The notes beneath the pieces are model-generated. The model did not search any database. It saw nothing but the letters and a program-made list of their open reading frames with translations, and was not told the origin of the DNA. From NCBI GenBank assembly GCA_902543375.1, contig CACBYE010000007.1:1-53350 (forward strand): a DNA stretch of 53,350 nucleotides. The letters are read 5' to 3'. The DNA is from an uncultured Pelagibacteraceae bacterium. GTDB lineage: Bacteria; Pseudomonadota; Alphaproteobacteria; Pelagibacterales; Pelagibacteraceae. Position 1 is the stretch's first letter. Each line of letters starts with the position of its first letter. The position numbers and the translations under genes were made by a program. This document shows, piece after piece, positions 7,737 to 18,473 of the stretch.

Positions 7737-9029
7737 ATGATTAAAAGATACTCGCGAAAAGAATTAACTGATATTTGGTCTGAGGAAAATAAATATAAAA
7801 TTTGGCTAGACGTCGAGATTGCTGCAGCCCAAGCAATGGAGAAATTTGGTCAAATTCCGAAAGGTGTCTCCTCAATTGTAAGAAAAAAAGCCAAAATAAA
7901 TGTAAAAAGAATTCATCAAATTGAAAGCCAAGTCAAACACGATGTAATTGCTTTTTTAACTTCAATAACTGAAAAATCAGGTATGAAAGCAAAATATCTT
8001 CATCTTGGTATGACTTCATCTGATGTGCTGGATACAAGTTTTAATATTCAGCTTGTTCAGTCAGGTAAAATACTTTTAAAAGATTTAGATCAAATCTTAA
8101 GAGTTCTAAAAAAACAAGCAAGAAAATACAAATTCACACCTTGTATGGGTCGTAGTCACGGAATACATGCTGAGCCAATTACATTTGGTTTAAAATTAGC
8201 TTCTTATTATGCAGAATTTAAGAGAAATAGAAAAAGATTAGTTGATGCAATCAATGAAATTTCTACGTGCTCTATATCAGGAGCAGTTGGAACATTTGCG
8301 AATGTAAGTCCTAACGTCGAAAAATATGTAGCAAAAAAATTAGGTTTAAAAGTGGAACCCATTTCAACTCAGGTAATACCAAGAGATAGACATGCTTTTT
8401 ATTTTTCAATTTTAGCAATAATAGCTGGATCAATTGAAAGAGTTGCAATTGAAATAAGGCATTTACAAAGATCTGAGGTTTATGAATTACAAGAATATTT
8501 TTCAAAAAACCAAAAAGGTTCATCTGCTATGCCACACAAAAAAAACCCAATTTTAAGTGAAAATCTAACAGGTCTTGCAAGGATGGTCAGAAGTTCTGTA
8601 ATCCCAGCACTTGAAAACATAGCCTTATGGCATGAGAGAGATATTTCTCATTCAAGTGTTGAGAGGAATATTGGACCTGATGCTAATATTACTACAGATT
8701 TTGCTCTAGTTAGATTAACAAATATTTTAGATAATATGATTGTTTATCCAAAGAAAATGTTAGAAAATTTGAATTTGACTAAGGGAATAATTTTCTCTCA
8801 AGAGTTGATGCTTGAACTAACTAAAACTGGATTAAGTAGAGAAAAATCATACAAAATGGTTCAAAGTTACGCAAAAAAATGTTTTGCTGATAATTTGGAT
8901 TTGTTTAATGTCATTCAGACTGACAAATATATCATGAGCAAGATACCAATTAAAAAATTAAAATCTATTTTCAATTATTCTAAACATTTTAAAAATGTGA
9001 ACTTAATTTTTAGAAGGGTATTTAATTAA
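7737..9029 (+). CDS. purB: Adenylosuccinate lyase
   Basis: Catalyses two fumarate-releasing steps of purine synthesis: SAICAR to AICAR and adenylosuccinate to AMP. At 430 residues it has the family signatures GMTSSD (91-96), [10 protein letters not shown] with His141, and the flexible signature loop [11 protein letters not shown] at 261-271 containing the catalytic serine. It is in the fumarase/aspartase superfamily and acts as a tetramer. The last base of its stop is the first base of purC's ATG. First purine gene of the operon. Confidence 0.96.
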   Translation: MIKRYSRKELTDIWSEENKYKIWLDVEIAAAQAMEKFGQIPKGVSSIVRKKAKINVKRIHQIESQVKHDVIAFLTSITEKSGMKAKYLHLGMTSSDVLDTSFNIQLVQSGKILLKDLDQILRVLKKQARKYKFTPCMGRSHGIHAEPITFGLKLASYYAEFKRNRKRLVDAINEISTCSISGAVGTFANVSPNVEKYVAKKLGLKVEPISTQVIPRDRHAFYFSILAIIAGSIERVAIEIRHLQRSEVYELQEYFSKNQKGSSAMPHKKNPILSENLTGLARMVRSSVIPALENIALWHERDISHSSVERNIGPDANITTDFALVRLTNILDNMIVYPKKMLENLNLTKGIIFSQELMLELTKTGLSREKSYKMVQSYAKKCFADNLDLFNVIQTDKYIMSKIPIKKLKSIFNYSKHFKNVNLIFRRVFN

Positions 9030-9814
9030 TGAAAAAAGGTAAAAAAATTTATGAGGGTAAAGCTAAAATTATTTATTCTACTAGTGACAAAAACTTAGTC
9101 ATTCAATATTTTAAAGATGATGCTACTGCTTTTAACAATAAAAAAAAAACTATTATTGAGGGTAAAGGGGTATTAAATAACAGAATTTCAGAACATATTC
9201 TCTCAAACTTATCACAAATTGGAATCAAAAATCATTTGGTTAAAAGGCTGAATATGAGAGAACAGGTAATAAAATTTGTTGAAATTATTCCAATTGAATT
9301 TATCGTTAGAAATGTTGCAACCGGTTCACTGACAAAAAGACTTGGGATTGAAGATGGAACTGTCCTAAGAGAACCCTTAATAGAATATTGTTTAAAAGAT
9401 GATAAGCTTGGAGATCCTCTAATTGCTGAAGAACATATTTACGCTTTTGAGTGGGCAAATAAAAAAGAAATTGAAAAAGTAAAAAAAATGATTTTTAGAA
9501 TAAATGATTTCATGATTGGAATGTTTAGAGGTATAGGAATTAAATTGATTGATTTTAAATTGGAATTTGGAAGATTAAAAATTAATGGAAAAAATGAAGT
9601 AATTCTTGCTGATGAAATTAGCCCAGACACCTGCAGATTGTGGGACTCCATTACTGATAAAAAATTAGATAAAGACCGATTTAGAAAAGATCTTGGAGAT
9701 TTAATTCCAGCCTATACTGAAGTTGCAAGAAGATTGGGTATTCTTCACGAACAATCAAATGTGTCAGCAGTTAATGTTACAAAATTATCATCAGTCAAAA
9801 AAAAGAGTAAATGA
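9029..9814 (+). CDS. purC: Phosphoribosylaminoimidazole-succinocarboxamide (SAICAR) synthase
   Basis: ATP-dependent condensation of CAIR with aspartate. This 261-residue protein opens with [11 protein letters not shown], the usual PurC start, and contains FKDDATAFN, the signature [13 protein letters not shown], and IDFKLEFGR followed by [13 protein letters not shown], which hold the ATP and substrate contacts. Length is normal for the bacterial single-domain enzyme. It overlaps purB by one base and purS by four (ATGA), so the purine genes are translationally linked. Confidence 0.96.
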   Translation: MKKGKKIYEGKAKIIYSTSDKNLVIQYFKDDATAFNNKKKTIIEGKGVLNNRISEHILSNLSQIGIKNHLVKRLNMREQVIKFVEIIPIEFIVRNVATGSLTKRLGIEDGTVLREPLIEYCLKDDKLGDPLIAEEHIYAFEWANKKEIEKVKKMIFRINDFMIGMFRGIGIKLIDFKLEFGRLKINGKNEVILADEISPDTCRLWDSITDKKLDKDRFRKDLGDLIPAYTEVARRLGILHEQSNVSAVNVTKLSSVKKKSK

Positions 9815-10053
9815 AAATTTCAGCAATAATAACTCTTAAAAAAGATGTTTTAGACCCACAAGGTAAAGTAATTCATCAGACATTAGATGGAATGGGATTT
9901 AAAGATGTAAACGAAGTTAGACAAGGAAAGTATTTTGAGATTGATGTAAAAGAGAATGACCCTAACAAAGCTAAAGGAATGGTCGAGGATATGTGTAAAA
10001 AACTTTTAGCTAATCTAGTAATTGAAAATTATAAAATTATTGAGACACAATAA
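9811..10053 (+). CDS. purS: FGAM synthase subunit PurS
   Basis: An 80-residue small subunit of the three-part formylglycinamidine ribonucleotide synthase. PurS dimers bridge PurQ and PurL and channel ammonia. Recognised by the pattern [13 protein letters not shown] near residues 16-27, [16 protein letters not shown], and the C-terminal [13 protein letters not shown]. It sits exactly between purC and purQ, as in other alphaproteobacteria and Gram-positives with split FGAM synthase. ATGA overlap with purC; three bases separate it from purQ. Confidence 0.94.
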   Translation: MKISAIITLKKDVLDPQGKVIHQTLDGMGFKDVNEVRQGKYFEIDVKENDPNKAKGMVEDMCKKLLANLVIENYKIIETQ

Positions 10054-10056
10054 TTA

Positions 10057-10740
10057 ATGAAATCATCTGTAATAACCTTCCCTGGTTCAAATTGTGATAG
10101 AGATATGGACGTTGCGCTAAAGAAGTTTGGTTTTAAGAATAAAATGGTTTGGCATAATGATATTGAATTACCAAAAAGTGATTTAGTTGTCCTACCTGGT
10201 GGGTTTTCTTATGGCGACTATCTTAGATGTGGAAGTATGGCATCTAAATCTAAAATAATGCAATCTGTAATAAATTTTGCAAAATCAGGCGGGTTAGTTA
10301 TGGGGGTCTGTAACGGTTTTCAAATTTTGGTTGAGACAGGTTTGGTACCTGGAGTTTTATTAAGAAATAAATATTTAGAATTTATTTGTAAAAATGTATT
10401 CATTAAAATAGACAATAAAGATAACCCTTATTTTAAAAATCTGGATAAAGATATTTTTGAATTTCATATAGCTCATAATGAAGGTAATTATTTTTGTACC
10501 AAAGATCAACTTAAAGAAATTGAAGATAATAACCAAGTCGCAATTTACTATTGTAATAATCAAGGTAAAACAGAAGACGAATTTAATCCAAATGGTTCTA
10601 TAAAAAATATTGCTGGAATTTTTAATAAGGAAAAAAATGTTTTAGGAATGATGCCTCATCCAGAAAGAATGATCGATCAAAGTTTATCTGGAGAAGATGG
10701 ATCTTTATTTTTCAAAAACTTAATCAACAATATTAAATAA
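10057..10740 (+). CDS. purQ: FGAM synthase glutaminase subunit PurQ
   Basis: Class I glutamine amidotransferase that supplies ammonia to PurL. 227 residues with the nucleophile Cys85 in GVCNGFQ, the oxyanion segment [11 protein letters not shown] at 48-58, and the catalytic His201/Glu203 in MPHPER. The start [10 protein letters not shown] is typical of PurQ. The last base of its stop codon starts purL. All catalytic residues are intact. Confidence 0.96.
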   Translation: MKSSVITFPGSNCDRDMDVALKKFGFKNKMVWHNDIELPKSDLVVLPGGFSYGDYLRCGSMASKSKIMQSVINFAKSGGLVMGVCNGFQILVETGLVPGVLLRNKYLEFICKNVFIKIDNKDNPYFKNLDKDIFEFHIAHNEGNYFCTKDQLKEIEDNNQVAIYYCNNQGKTEDEFNPNGSIKNIAGIFNKEKNVLGMMPHPERMIDQSLSGEDGSLFFKNLINNIK

Positions 10741-12929
10741 TGCTTGTTAGTGAAAAAATTGCGATAGAACATGGACTTAAAGCAGATGAATTTAAGAAAA
10801 TATGTAAACTTTTAAAAAGAACACCAAATTTAACGGAGCTAGGTATTTTTTCAGCAATGTGGAATGAACATTGTTCTTATAAATCTTCCCGACTTCATTT
10901 AAAAAAATTACCTACTAAAGGAAAAAAAGTTATTCAAGGACCTGGTGAGAATGCTGGCGTAATTGATATTGAAGATGGCGACGCAATAGTATTTAAAATT
11001 GAAAGCCACAACCACCCATCTTTTATTGAGCCTTACCAAGGAGCAGCAACTGGTGTTGGTGGAATTATGAGAGATGTTTTTACAATGGGTGCGAGACCGA
11101 TTGCTAATTTAAATTCAATACATTTTGGATCTACACAACACAAAAAAACAAAAAATCTTTTAAGAGGAGTTGTTCATGGGATTGGTGGTTATGGCAATTG
11201 TATGGGTGTACCTACAATTGCAGGACAAACTTCTTTTGATAGATCTTATAATGGTAATATTTTAGTTAATGCGATGACTTTGGGTTTGGTAAAAAAAAAT
11301 AAAATATTTTACTCAAAAGCTGCAGGTTTAAATAAACCTGTAATCTACGTTGGTTCAAAAACTGGAAGAGATGGAATACATGGAGCAAGCATGGCGTCTG
11401 CAAGTTTTGACGACAAAATAGAGGAAAAAAAACCTACTGTTCAAGTGGGAGATCCTTTTACCGAAAAACTTCTTTTAGAGGCTTGTTTAGAACTAATGGC
11501 TGGAGACTCTATCATCGCTATTCAAGATATGGGGGCTGCTGGTCTTACATCATCAAGCATAGAAATGGCGTCTAAGGGAAATTTAGGTGTAGAAATTAAT
11601 TTGAATAAAGTTCCATGTAGAGAAACAAAAATGACACCTTATGAAATCATGTTATCCGAAAGTCAAGAAAGAATGTTGATTGTTCTTGAAAATGGCAAAG
11701 AAGAATTAGCAAAAAAAATATTTGATAAATGGAATTTGGACTTTGCTGTTATTGGAAAAACAACAGACACAAAAAATATAGAATTATTTTTTGATAAAGA
11801 ATTAGTTGCTAAAATACCTGTAAACACCTTGGTTGAAAATTCTCCACTGTACGATCGGAAATGGAAAAAGTCGAAGTTACCAAAAAAAATAAAACTTGAT
11901 AAAAAAAAGATAAATAATTTAAAAATTAAAGATACATTAAAAAAAATATTATCCAGTCCTAATGTTTGTAGCAAAGAGTGGATTTGGCAACAATACGATC
12001 ATACTGTAATGGGTGATACAATACAAAAACCTGGGGGTGATGCTGGAGTAGTTAGAGTACATGGTTCTGATAAAGCTGTGGCTGCAACTGTCGACTCCTC
12101 AGCAACATACTGCTGGGCTCATCCATTAACAGGTGGAAAACAAGTGGTGTGTGAAACTTGGAGAAATTTAATCTCTGTTGGTGCTAAACCAGTTGCCATA
12201 ACAAATTGTTTAAATTTTGGGAGTCCTGAGAAAGAAGAAAACATGGGTGAATTCGTAGAATGTGTTCAAGGTATTGGTGAGGCATGCAAGTATTTAGAAT
12301 ATCCTGTCGTCTCAGGAAATGTATCTTTTTACAATCAAACAAAAGAAATTGGTATTAAACCAACACCGTCTATAGGCGGGGTTGGTTTAATTAAAGATTA
12401 CAAAAAGATGATCACTATGGATCTAAAAAATACTGGTAATGTGGTTTTAGTATTAGGTAAAACTGAAGGTCACATTGATCAAAGTTTATTTGCGAGAATA
12501 ATATTAAATGAAAATAATGGACCTCCTCCAGAAGTAAATTTATTTAACGAAAAAAATAATGGTGAAACTTTATTAAATCTCATTGAAAAAAATTATATTA
12601 AAAGTGCTCATGACGTATCATTAGGAGGAATTATTACTGCGATTAGTAAAATGTGCATTAAAGGTAATAAAGGTATTGATTTAAAAATTCCTAAATCTTT
12701 AATTAATGAAATTGAATATTTTTTTGCAGAGGATCAGGGGAGATATTTAATCGAGGTTAGTTCAGATAATTTGAATGATGTAATTAAAATTTTAGACAAA
12801 AATTCAGTCCATTATGATCATATAGGCAAAATAATAGATAAAGAGATGATAATTAATCAAAAGACGAAAGTAACAATTGACGAATTAAAATCTTATAATA
12901 CTAATTGGCTTAAGGACTATATGGTTTAA
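10740..12929 (+). CDS. purL: FGAM synthase large subunit PurL
   Basis: ATP-dependent conversion of FGAR to FGAM using ammonia from PurQ. At 729 residues it is the short PurL that works with PurS and PurQ, not the fused 1300-residue enzyme. Visible family segments include [15 protein letters not shown] near residue 37, [23 protein letters not shown] near 89-111, the second-half GGDAGVVRV, and [10 protein letters not shown] near 627. A duplicated AIRS-type domain layout is apparent. It closes the purine block and is followed four bases later by bolA. Confidence 0.96.
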   Translation: MLVSEKIAIEHGLKADEFKKICKLLKRTPNLTELGIFSAMWNEHCSYKSSRLHLKKLPTKGKKVIQGPGENAGVIDIEDGDAIVFKIESHNHPSFIEPYQGAATGVGGIMRDVFTMGARPIANLNSIHFGSTQHKKTKNLLRGVVHGIGGYGNCMGVPTIAGQTSFDRSYNGNILVNAMTLGLVKKNKIFYSKAAGLNKPVIYVGSKTGRDGIHGASMASASFDDKIEEKKPTVQVGDPFTEKLLLEACLELMAGDSIIAIQDMGAAGLTSSSIEMASKGNLGVEINLNKVPCRETKMTPYEIMLSESQERMLIVLENGKEELAKKIFDKWNLDFAVIGKTTDTKNIELFFDKELVAKIPVNTLVENSPLYDRKWKKSKLPKKIKLDKKKINNLKIKDTLKKILSSPNVCSKEWIWQQYDHTVMGDTIQKPGGDAGVVRVHGSDKAVAATVDSSATYCWAHPLTGGKQVVCETWRNLISVGAKPVAITNCLNFGSPEKEENMGEFVECVQGIGEACKYLEYPVVSGNVSFYNQTKEIGIKPTPSIGGVGLIKDYKKMITMDLKNTGNVVLVLGKTEGHIDQSLFARIILNENNGPPPEVNLFNEKNNGETLLNLIEKNYIKSAHDVSLGGIITAISKMCIKGNKGIDLKIPKSLINEIEYFFAEDQGRYLIEVSSDNLNDVIKILDKNSVHYDHIGKIIDKEMIINQKTKVTIDELKSYNTNWLKDYMV

Positions 12930-12933
12930 TTTT

Positions 12934-13164
12934 ATGGCAATGGATTTAAAAGAAATAGAAAATTATATTAAAGAAGCTATGCCTGATGCAGTTGTAGAAA
13001 TACAAGACCTTGCTGGTGATGGTAATCATTATTCTGCTACAGTAATGTCTTCTCACTTTGCAGGAAAAAGCAAAATAGAGCAGCATAAAATGGTTTACAA
13101 TTCATTAAAAGGTAAAATGGGAAATGAATTGCATGCGCTCGCTATTAAAACAAAGGAACAATAA
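12934..13164 (+). CDS. bolA: BolA family protein
   Basis: A 76-residue BolA/IbaG-like protein. BolA proteins pair with CGFS monothiol glutaredoxins to handle [2Fe-2S] clusters. The core VVEIQDLAGDGNHYSATV and the conserved histidine in IEQHKMVYNSL fit the family; GDGNHY is the variable loop with the candidate ligand histidine of the BolA2/IbaG type. It overlaps the monothiol glutaredoxin gene by one base, and the pair directly follows the pur genes as in many alphaproteobacteria. Start at 12934; a second ATG six bases on is possible. Confidence 0.92.
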   Translation: MAMDLKEIENYIKEAMPDAVVEIQDLAGDGNHYSATVMSSHFAGKSKIEQHKMVYNSLKGKMGNELHALAIKTKEQ

Positions 13165-13499
13165 TGGAAGAAAAAATAAAAAGTGAAATTCAAAATTATA
13201 TAGATAATAACGACGTATGTTTATTTATGAAAGGTACTCCTGATGCACCGCAATGTGGTTTCTCTATGGCAGTATCTAATATTCTTAAAATTTTAGAAGT
13301 TAATTATAAAGGTATAAATGTTCTTGATGATCAATCAATTCGAGAGGGAATAAAGGTTTTCAGTGATTGGCCTACGATCCCACAACTATATGTAAAAAAA
13401 GAATTTGTTGGTGGTTGTGATATTGTAAAAGAAATGTATGAAAATGGAGAGTTGAAAAAAATACTCTTAGATAAAGGTATAAATATAAAAAAAGCTTAA
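13164..13499 (+). CDS. grxD: Monothiol glutaredoxin, Grx4/CGFS type
   Basis: A 111-residue glutaredoxin that carries and delivers [2Fe-2S] clusters. The active site PQCGFS has Cys31, the glutathione-binding lysine Lys23 lies in FMKGTP, WPTIPQLYV holds the cis-proline, and GGCDI is the C-terminal glutathione contact. It is coupled to bolA, its usual partner. The stop lies in a TTAA that also encodes the reverse-strand stop of the converging methyltransferase gene. Confidence 0.94.
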   Translation: MEEKIKSEIQNYIDNNDVCLFMKGTPDAPQCGFSMAVSNILKILEVNYKGINVLDDQSIREGIKVFSDWPTIPQLYVKKEFVGGCDIVKEMYENGELKKILLDKGINIKKA

Positions 13500-14128
13500 T
13501 TTAAAATTGATCTTATTTTTTTTGAAAAAAATTTTCTAAAAAACGTTATTAAACTGAATTTATCGTAATTTAAATCTTCATTAGCAAAATCGTAATCTAT
13601 CTCGTTTTCCCAATAAAGCTCCAGAATAAAACTATTTTTAAAATTTTTTCTTAATTTATGTGCCATAGACACAGTTAATACTGGTTCGACAAATTGCAAC
13701 TTTTTTGAGATTATTAATTTAGAATCTACATCATTAAAATCCATATGCCATAGGTGATCTTTTTTGTTTTCAAAAACTAAATTGTCCTCTAATTTTGTTG
13801 GTAATTCTATATAACCTCTACTAGAAACCCTTTCTAACTCATTTATAAAAAATTTGAAATCTTTTACATGTTCTAGAACGTGACTTGCAATTACAAAGTC
13901 AAATTCTTTGTCTTTAAAAGGTAAATTTTTGCTGTTTAGTTTTATAAAATTTTTTTCTTTATAAAATTCAGATAAATCTTGGATATCGCAAATTGTTGTA
14001 GCAAAAATGTTGGCTGAATATCCACAGCCAATATCCAAGATCTTCCAATCACTTTTTTTAGAAAGAATTGATTGTATATAATCTTTTGATGTTCTTTTAA
14101 TCAATTTGTTATCTAGAATAATATTCAA
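13496..14128 (-). CDS. Class I SAM-dependent methyltransferase, substrate unknown
   Basis: A 210-residue Methyltransf_11-like protein. The SAM-binding motif I is [10 protein letters not shown] at about 30-39, the acidic strand is seen around [10 protein letters not shown], and motif IV/post-I is [13 protein letters not shown], the common VLEHV form. The C-terminal part is basic and not recognised. It starts inside the end of rpsD (20-base overlap) and ends sharing a TTAA stop with grxD. Neither neighbour indicates a substrate; methylation of a small molecule or an envelope sugar is possible. Confidence 0.75.
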   Translation of the reverse strand: MNIILDNKLIKRTSKDYIQSILSKKSDWKILDIGCGYSANIFATTICDIQDLSEFYKEKNFIKLNSKNLPFKDKEFDFVIASHVLEHVKDFKFFINELERVSSRGYIELPTKLEDNLVFENKKDHLWHMDFNDVDSKLIISKKLQFVEPVLTVSMAHKLRKNFKNSFILELYWENEIDYDFANEDLNYDKFSLITFFRKFFSKKIRSILN

Positions 14129-14726
14129 TTACTAAATTTGGTTCCATTACTATTGGGTAAGGAACTTCGTCAAATTTTGGAATTCTTACAAACTTAAATT
14201 TTTTATTTTTTTGATCAAGTTGAATATATTCTGGTGTTTCTCTTTCTTTACTAGCTAAAGCAATATCAATTATAGCAAGTTGTTTTGATTTATCTCTTAT
14301 TTCTATTATGTCCTCTTCTCTCACTAAATAGCTTGAAATATTCACTTTTTTTCCATTAACCTTTACATGACCGTGATTAATAAGTTGTCTTGCAGAAAAG
14401 ATCGTTGTTGAAAATTTGGCTCTATAAATAACAGCGTCTAATCTTCTTTCCAAAAGACCGATAAGATTTTCACTTGTATCACCTTTAAGCATAGATGCTT
14501 TTTTGTAAATATTTCTAAATTGTCTTTCATTTATATTTCCATAATAAGCTTTAAGTTTTTGTTTTGCTTGTAACTGAATTCCGTAATCTGATGGTTTGGA
14601 TGGCTTTGTCTGCCCATGCTGTCCTGGGCCATAGGCTCTTTTGTTAAAAGGACTTTTAGGTCTTCCCCAAAGGTTAACTTTTAATCTTCTATCAACTTTA
14701 TGTTTAGAGTTTAATCTTTTAGTCAT
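14109..14726 (-). CDS. rpsD: 30S ribosomal protein S4
   Basis: Primary 16S rRNA-binding protein that nucleates 30S assembly. The 205 residues begin [15 protein letters not shown] with the S4 segment [20 protein letters not shown], and the S4 RNA-binding domain is visible as [28 protein letters not shown]. The first cysteine-type zinc residues found in some S4 proteins are absent. A clear sigma70-type promoter sits directly upstream at 14739-14766, giving a very short leader. S4 is often an autoregulator in other bacteria, but the leader here is too short to hold a known S4 site. Confidence 0.97.
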   Translation of the reverse strand: MTKRLNSKHKVDRRLKVNLWGRPKSPFNKRAYGPGQHGQTKPSKPSDYGIQLQAKQKLKAYYGNINERQFRNIYKKASMLKGDTSENLIGLLERRLDAVIYRAKFSTTIFSARQLINHGHVKVNGKKVNISSYLVREEDIIEIRDKSKQLAIIDIALASKERETPEYIQLDQKNKKFKFVRIPKFDEVPYPIVMEPNLVIEYYSR

Positions 14727-14738
14727 TTAATATTGGGT

Positions 14739-14766
14739 TTTATAGACTCACTCTTTGTTTTGTCAA
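14739..14766 (-). promoter_or_regulatory. Sigma70-type promoter of rpsD
   Basis: On the reverse strand, TTGACA (14766-14761) and TATAAA (14744-14739) are separated by 16 bases. The start codon of rpsD follows 12 bases after the -10 box, so the transcript leader would be only about five or six bases long. The -35 box begins at the base next to the trmJ stop codon. Confidence 0.7.
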
Positions 14767-15480
14767 TCAACGTTTTTTGCCTAAACTTGCAAATACTCCT
14801 GATAAAATACGTGTTTCTTTAACAGATAAATCCATTTTGTAAAAAATATTTCTCAGGTTCTCAAGCATTTTGGGTCTCTTTTCTTTGGGCCTAAAGAAAT
14901 TTATTTCATCTAAATTTTTAACACAAAGACTTAACATTAATTGAATTTCTTTTTTGCTTGCTGACTTAATTTTTTTGGATTTTTTAAATGGAATATCTTT
15001 AAGTTTAATAATACTGGCTACATAATGAGCAATTATAATTAAACTATGAGATAAATTCAAAGATTTAAAATCAGGATTTGTGGGAATATGCAAAGTATAA
15101 CTTGCATAGCTGATCTCATCATTTGACAGGCCTGATGCCTCTGAACCAAATAAAAATCCAATTTTCTTTTTAAAATTGATCTTTTTTAAATCATCTAAAT
15201 TTATATGTTTAATATTTTTATTTCTAAATCTCGCAGAAGTAGCAATAACAATATCAATTTGGCTAACAGCTTCCTCTAAGTTTTCATACTTTTTACTTTG
15301 TTTAATAATATCTTTGGCATTTACTGAGGTGGCTAAAATTTTATCATTTGGGAAAATAGGTTTTGGATTAATCAAAACTAATTTCTTAAAATTAAAGTTT
15401 TTAATTGCTCTTGCACATGCGCCAATATTTTCTGATAATTGAGGCTTATGAAGGATAAATGAGATATTATTTTTACTCAT
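14767..15480 (-). CDS. trmJ: TrmJ/TrmH-type SPOUT RNA methyltransferase
   Basis: Predicted 2'-O-methylation of tRNA (position 32 in TrmJ) with SAM, using the knotted SPOUT fold. 237 residues. The N-terminal HKPQLSENIGACARAIKNF carries the conserved Asn-Gly-Ala-Arg motif I; LFGSEASGLSNDEI is motif II; IPTNPDFKSLNLSHSLII is motif III with the SLNLS turn. The C-terminal extension (about residues 165-237) is lysine-rich. It starts directly at the cimA stop (TAA then ATG). TrmJ is more likely than other SpoU members because of the N-terminal catalytic domain and C-terminal tail. Confidence 0.85.
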   Translation of the reverse strand: MSKNNISFILHKPQLSENIGACARAIKNFNFKKLVLINPKPIFPNDKILATSVNAKDIIKQSKKYENLEEAVSQIDIVIATSARFRNKNIKHINLDDLKKINFKKKIGFLFGSEASGLSNDEISYASYTLHIPTNPDFKSLNLSHSLIIIAHYVASIIKLKDIPFKKSKKIKSASKKEIQLMLSLCVKNLDEINFFRPKEKRPKMLENLRNIFYKMDLSVKETRILSGVFASLGKKR

Positions 15481-17082
15481 TTATTTACTTGCAGGTGCAT
15501 TATCCTTAAATAATTTATAATCTAAACTATCAATTAATGCTTTAAACGAAGCATCGATAATGTTTGTGGATACACCAATAGTAAACCAATTTTTTCCTTG
15601 GGAGTCTGTACTTTCAATTGATACCCTTGTTACAGCTTCAGTGCCGGTATTTAAGATTCTAACTTTATAGTCCACTAGCTTCAAATCTTTTAAATATTTC
15701 GAATATTTTGCTAGTCTATCAACGTTTTGTCTTATCGCATTATCTAAAGCATTTACTGGACCGTTACCCTCTCCTTCGCACATAATTTTTTCTCCATCAA
15801 CTTCCAATTGAGCTTTTGCAGAAGAAATGATTTCACCAGACTTATCTTTTTTCACTGAAACGTCATATTCATTAATAGATATATATCTTGGTATTTCACC
15901 AATAATTCTTCTAGCTAACAATTCAAAGGATGCATCGGCACCATCATAGCTGTAACCAATAAATTCTCTATCTTTTACCTCATTTAATAATTTTTTTATT
16001 TTTGGATCATTTTCTTGGATATCAATTTTGATGCTTTTAAGTCTTGAAATTATATTTGATTTTCCTGATTGATCAGAGACAACAATATTTCTTGTGTTAC
16101 CAACTTCTTCTGGATTGATGTGTTCATAAGTTTTTGGATCTTTTTGTACAGCAGATACATGTAATCCCCCTTTGTGTGAAAAAGCTGCAGCACCTACGTA
16201 AGGTAAATGTTGGTTAGGTTTTCTATTTAATATTTCATCTAAAAGTCTGGAACAATCTGTAAGATTTTTAATGTTTTCTGATTTTATTCCAATTTCAAAT
16301 TGAGATGAAAAATCTTTCTTTAAAAAAAATGTTGGTATCAATGATATCAAATTCGCATTTCCACATCTCTCACCTAATCCATTTATCGTACCTTGAATTT
16401 GTCGGACACCAGATAATACTGCTGCTAATGAGTTAGCAACTGCATTACCAGTATCATTATGAGCGTGAATTCCTAAGTTTTTTCCTGGTATTATTTTTGT
16501 AACTTCACTGACTATCCGTGTAACTTCATGTGGAAGTGTTCCTCCATTAGTATCACAGAGTATTACCCACCTTGCACCATGATCATAAGCAGCTTTTAAA
16601 CAGGAAACTGCATATTTTGGATTTGCTTTGTAACCATCAAAAAAATGCTCTGCATCAAACATAAATTCTTTTTTTGCCTTAACAAAATGTTTAGCACTCT
16701 CAGCAATGTTATTTAAATTCTCTTCATTTGTTACTCCCAAAGCAATATCAACATGAAAATCCCAAGACTTGCCAACCAAACATACAGCAGAGGTGCTTGA
16801 ATTCATAATTGCTGACAAACCAGTATCATTTTCTGCACTTCGTCCTGATTTTTTAGTCATACCAAAAGAAGTTAGTTTCGAGTTCTTAAAATTATGTTTC
16901 TTTTGAAAAAATTCTGTATCAGTTGGATTAGCTCCAGGCCACCCTGCCTCTATATAATCCACGCCCAGATTATCTAAAGTTGAGGCGATTTTTTCTTTAT
17001 CTTCTAAAGAAAAGTCAACACCTTGTGTTTGAGCTCCATCTCTAAGAGTTGTATCAAATATGTATAATCTTTCTTTGCTCAT
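15481..17082 (-). CDS. cimA: (R)-citramalate synthase
   Basis: Condenses pyruvate with acetyl-CoA to citramalate, the threonine-independent entry to isoleucine synthesis. 533 residues with the HMGL-like TIM barrel: IFDTTLRDGAQTQGVDFS at about 8-25 (catalytic Arg and Asp), LGIHAHNDTGNAVANS with the metal-binding HAHND, NGLGERCGNA, and a C-terminal LeuA-type regulatory domain from about residue 390. The DGAQTQG and GAGWPGAN-like EAGWPGANPTD segments are typical of the long CimA family and differ from 2-isopropylmalate synthase. It overlaps the cysS stop by four bases (ATGA). Feedback by isoleucine is expected from the family, not shown here. Confidence 0.88.
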   Translation of the reverse strand: MSKERLYIFDTTLRDGAQTQGVDFSLEDKEKIASTLDNLGVDYIEAGWPGANPTDTEFFQKKHNFKNSKLTSFGMTKKSGRSAENDTGLSAIMNSSTSAVCLVGKSWDFHVDIALGVTNEENLNNIAESAKHFVKAKKEFMFDAEHFFDGYKANPKYAVSCLKAAYDHGARWVILCDTNGGTLPHEVTRIVSEVTKIIPGKNLGIHAHNDTGNAVANSLAAVLSGVRQIQGTINGLGERCGNANLISLIPTFFLKKDFSSQFEIGIKSENIKNLTDCSRLLDEILNRKPNQHLPYVGAAAFSHKGGLHVSAVQKDPKTYEHINPEEVGNTRNIVVSDQSGKSNIISRLKSIKIDIQENDPKIKKLLNEVKDREFIGYSYDGADASFELLARRIIGEIPRYISINEYDVSVKKDKSGEIISSAKAQLEVDGEKIMCEGEGNGPVNALDNAIRQNVDRLAKYSKYLKDLKLVDYKVRILNTGTEAVTRVSIESTDSQGKNWFTIGVSTNIIDASFKALIDSLDYKLFKDNAPASK

Positions 17083-18422
17083 TTAAATTTCCAAAGTGTT
17101 TTACCATCTTTGTCCTCTATTAAAACACCTTTGTCTAAGAGATCATCTCTAATTCTATCAGCTTCTATATAATTCTTATTTTCTCTTGCTTTATTTCTTA
17201 GACTAATCAAATTTTCAACTTCAGACTCAGTGATAGATACTTTATTTTTTTTAAACTCATTCCATTGTTCACTGGTTTCATTCATCAAACCAATAAATTT
17301 ACATGCTGAAACAAATAAGTCTATGTTTTCACCTTTATTAGCCTTTTCATATAATTTATGAAGATGGGCAATGTATCCTGGGGTATTTAAATCTTCATAT
17401 AATGGTTTTAAAATTTCATCTGAAACTTTGACAGGTTTTAAATTAGACGAATATACTTTATACCATTTATCTAAAGTACTTTCACAATCACTTAATAATT
17501 TATCGTTCCAATCCAATGGTTGTTTATAGTGTGCACTCATTAAAGCTAATCTAATTATTTGGCCGCTAATCTTATTTCTAAAGTCTTTTATCTTAAGAAT
17601 GTTGCCTTGAGATTTGGCCATTTTTTCATTAGACATTGTAATAAATGCATTGTGGACCCAATAATTTGCAAAAACTTTTGTGTCGTTAGCACATCTAGAT
17701 TGGGCTATTTCATTTTCGTGATGGGGGAAAATTAGGTCTATACCTCCACCATGAATATCAAATTCGTTACCTAAAAATTTTTTTGACATAGCTGAACATT
17801 CTAGATGCCAACCTGGCCTGCCATTGCCCCAAGGTGAATTCCAAGCAGGTTCATCATTGTTTGACGGTTTCCATAAAACAAAGTCCTCTGAATTTTTTTT
17901 ATTTTCACTAATTTCAACTCTGGACCCAGCAACTAAATCTTCTAAATTTTTATTTGATAATTTTCCGTAATCAGAAAATTTTTTGACCTCAAAATAAACA
18001 TGTTTTTTATTCTCATATGCAAATCCTTTTTTAATTAAACCATCAATCATTTCAATCATAAGATCAATGTGTTCGGTTGCTTTTGGCTGATGAGTGGGAT
18101 TATCGCAATTTAAAAATTTACAATCATCTAAAAAACTTCTTGTTACTTTTTCGGTTAACACTTTTGTAGAAATATTTTGCTCTTTTGATGATTTAATTAT
18201 TTTGTCATCAATATCTGTTATATTTCTTACGTAAGTAACTAATGGAAATTCATTTTTTAATAATTTAAATAAAATATCAAATATTACTAATGGTCTAGCA
18301 TTTCCTATATGAGGATCATCATAAACCGTAGGTCCACAAACATACATTCCAACATTTTTTTTTTCTTTTGGAACAAATTGTTCTTTTTTATTGCTTAAAT
18401 TATTTGTTAAAAAAATATCCAT
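17079..18422 (-). CDS. cysS: Cysteine-tRNA ligase
   Basis: Charges tRNA-Cys. 447 residues of a class I synthetase: HIGN at 38-41, the KMAKS form of KMSKS with GN following near 263-270, and zinc ligands Cys29 (VCGPTVYDDPHIG), the cysteine in WHLECSAM, and the histidine in FPHHENEIAQS. The C-terminal DALR-like and anticodon regions are present though slightly compact compared with E. coli. It is coupled to cimA downstream through ATGA. Confidence 0.97.
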   Translation of the reverse strand: MDIFLTNNLSNKKEQFVPKEKKNVGMYVCGPTVYDDPHIGNARPLVIFDILFKLLKNEFPLVTYVRNITDIDDKIIKSSKEQNISTKVLTEKVTRSFLDDCKFLNCDNPTHQPKATEHIDLMIEMIDGLIKKGFAYENKKHVYFEVKKFSDYGKLSNKNLEDLVAGSRVEISENKKNSEDFVLWKPSNNDEPAWNSPWGNGRPGWHLECSAMSKKFLGNEFDIHGGGIDLIFPHHENEIAQSRCANDTKVFANYWVHNAFITMSNEKMAKSQGNILKIKDFRNKISGQIIRLALMSAHYKQPLDWNDKLLSDCESTLDKWYKVYSSNLKPVKVSDEILKPLYEDLNTPGYIAHLHKLYEKANKGENIDLFVSACKFIGLMNETSEQWNEFKKNKVSITESEVENLISLRNKARENKNYIEADRIRDDLLDKGVLIEDKDGKTLWKFK

Positions 18423-18473
18423 ATCTGCTGATTAAGAAATATACCTTATTTGATGATTTGTTAATCGAATTGA

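Noticed and set aside
11663..11974. 103-residue reverse-strand ORF inside purL
   Set aside because: Phe/Ser/Leu-rich translation that mirrors Lys/Glu/Asn codons of purL; no start-site signal and purL is intact.
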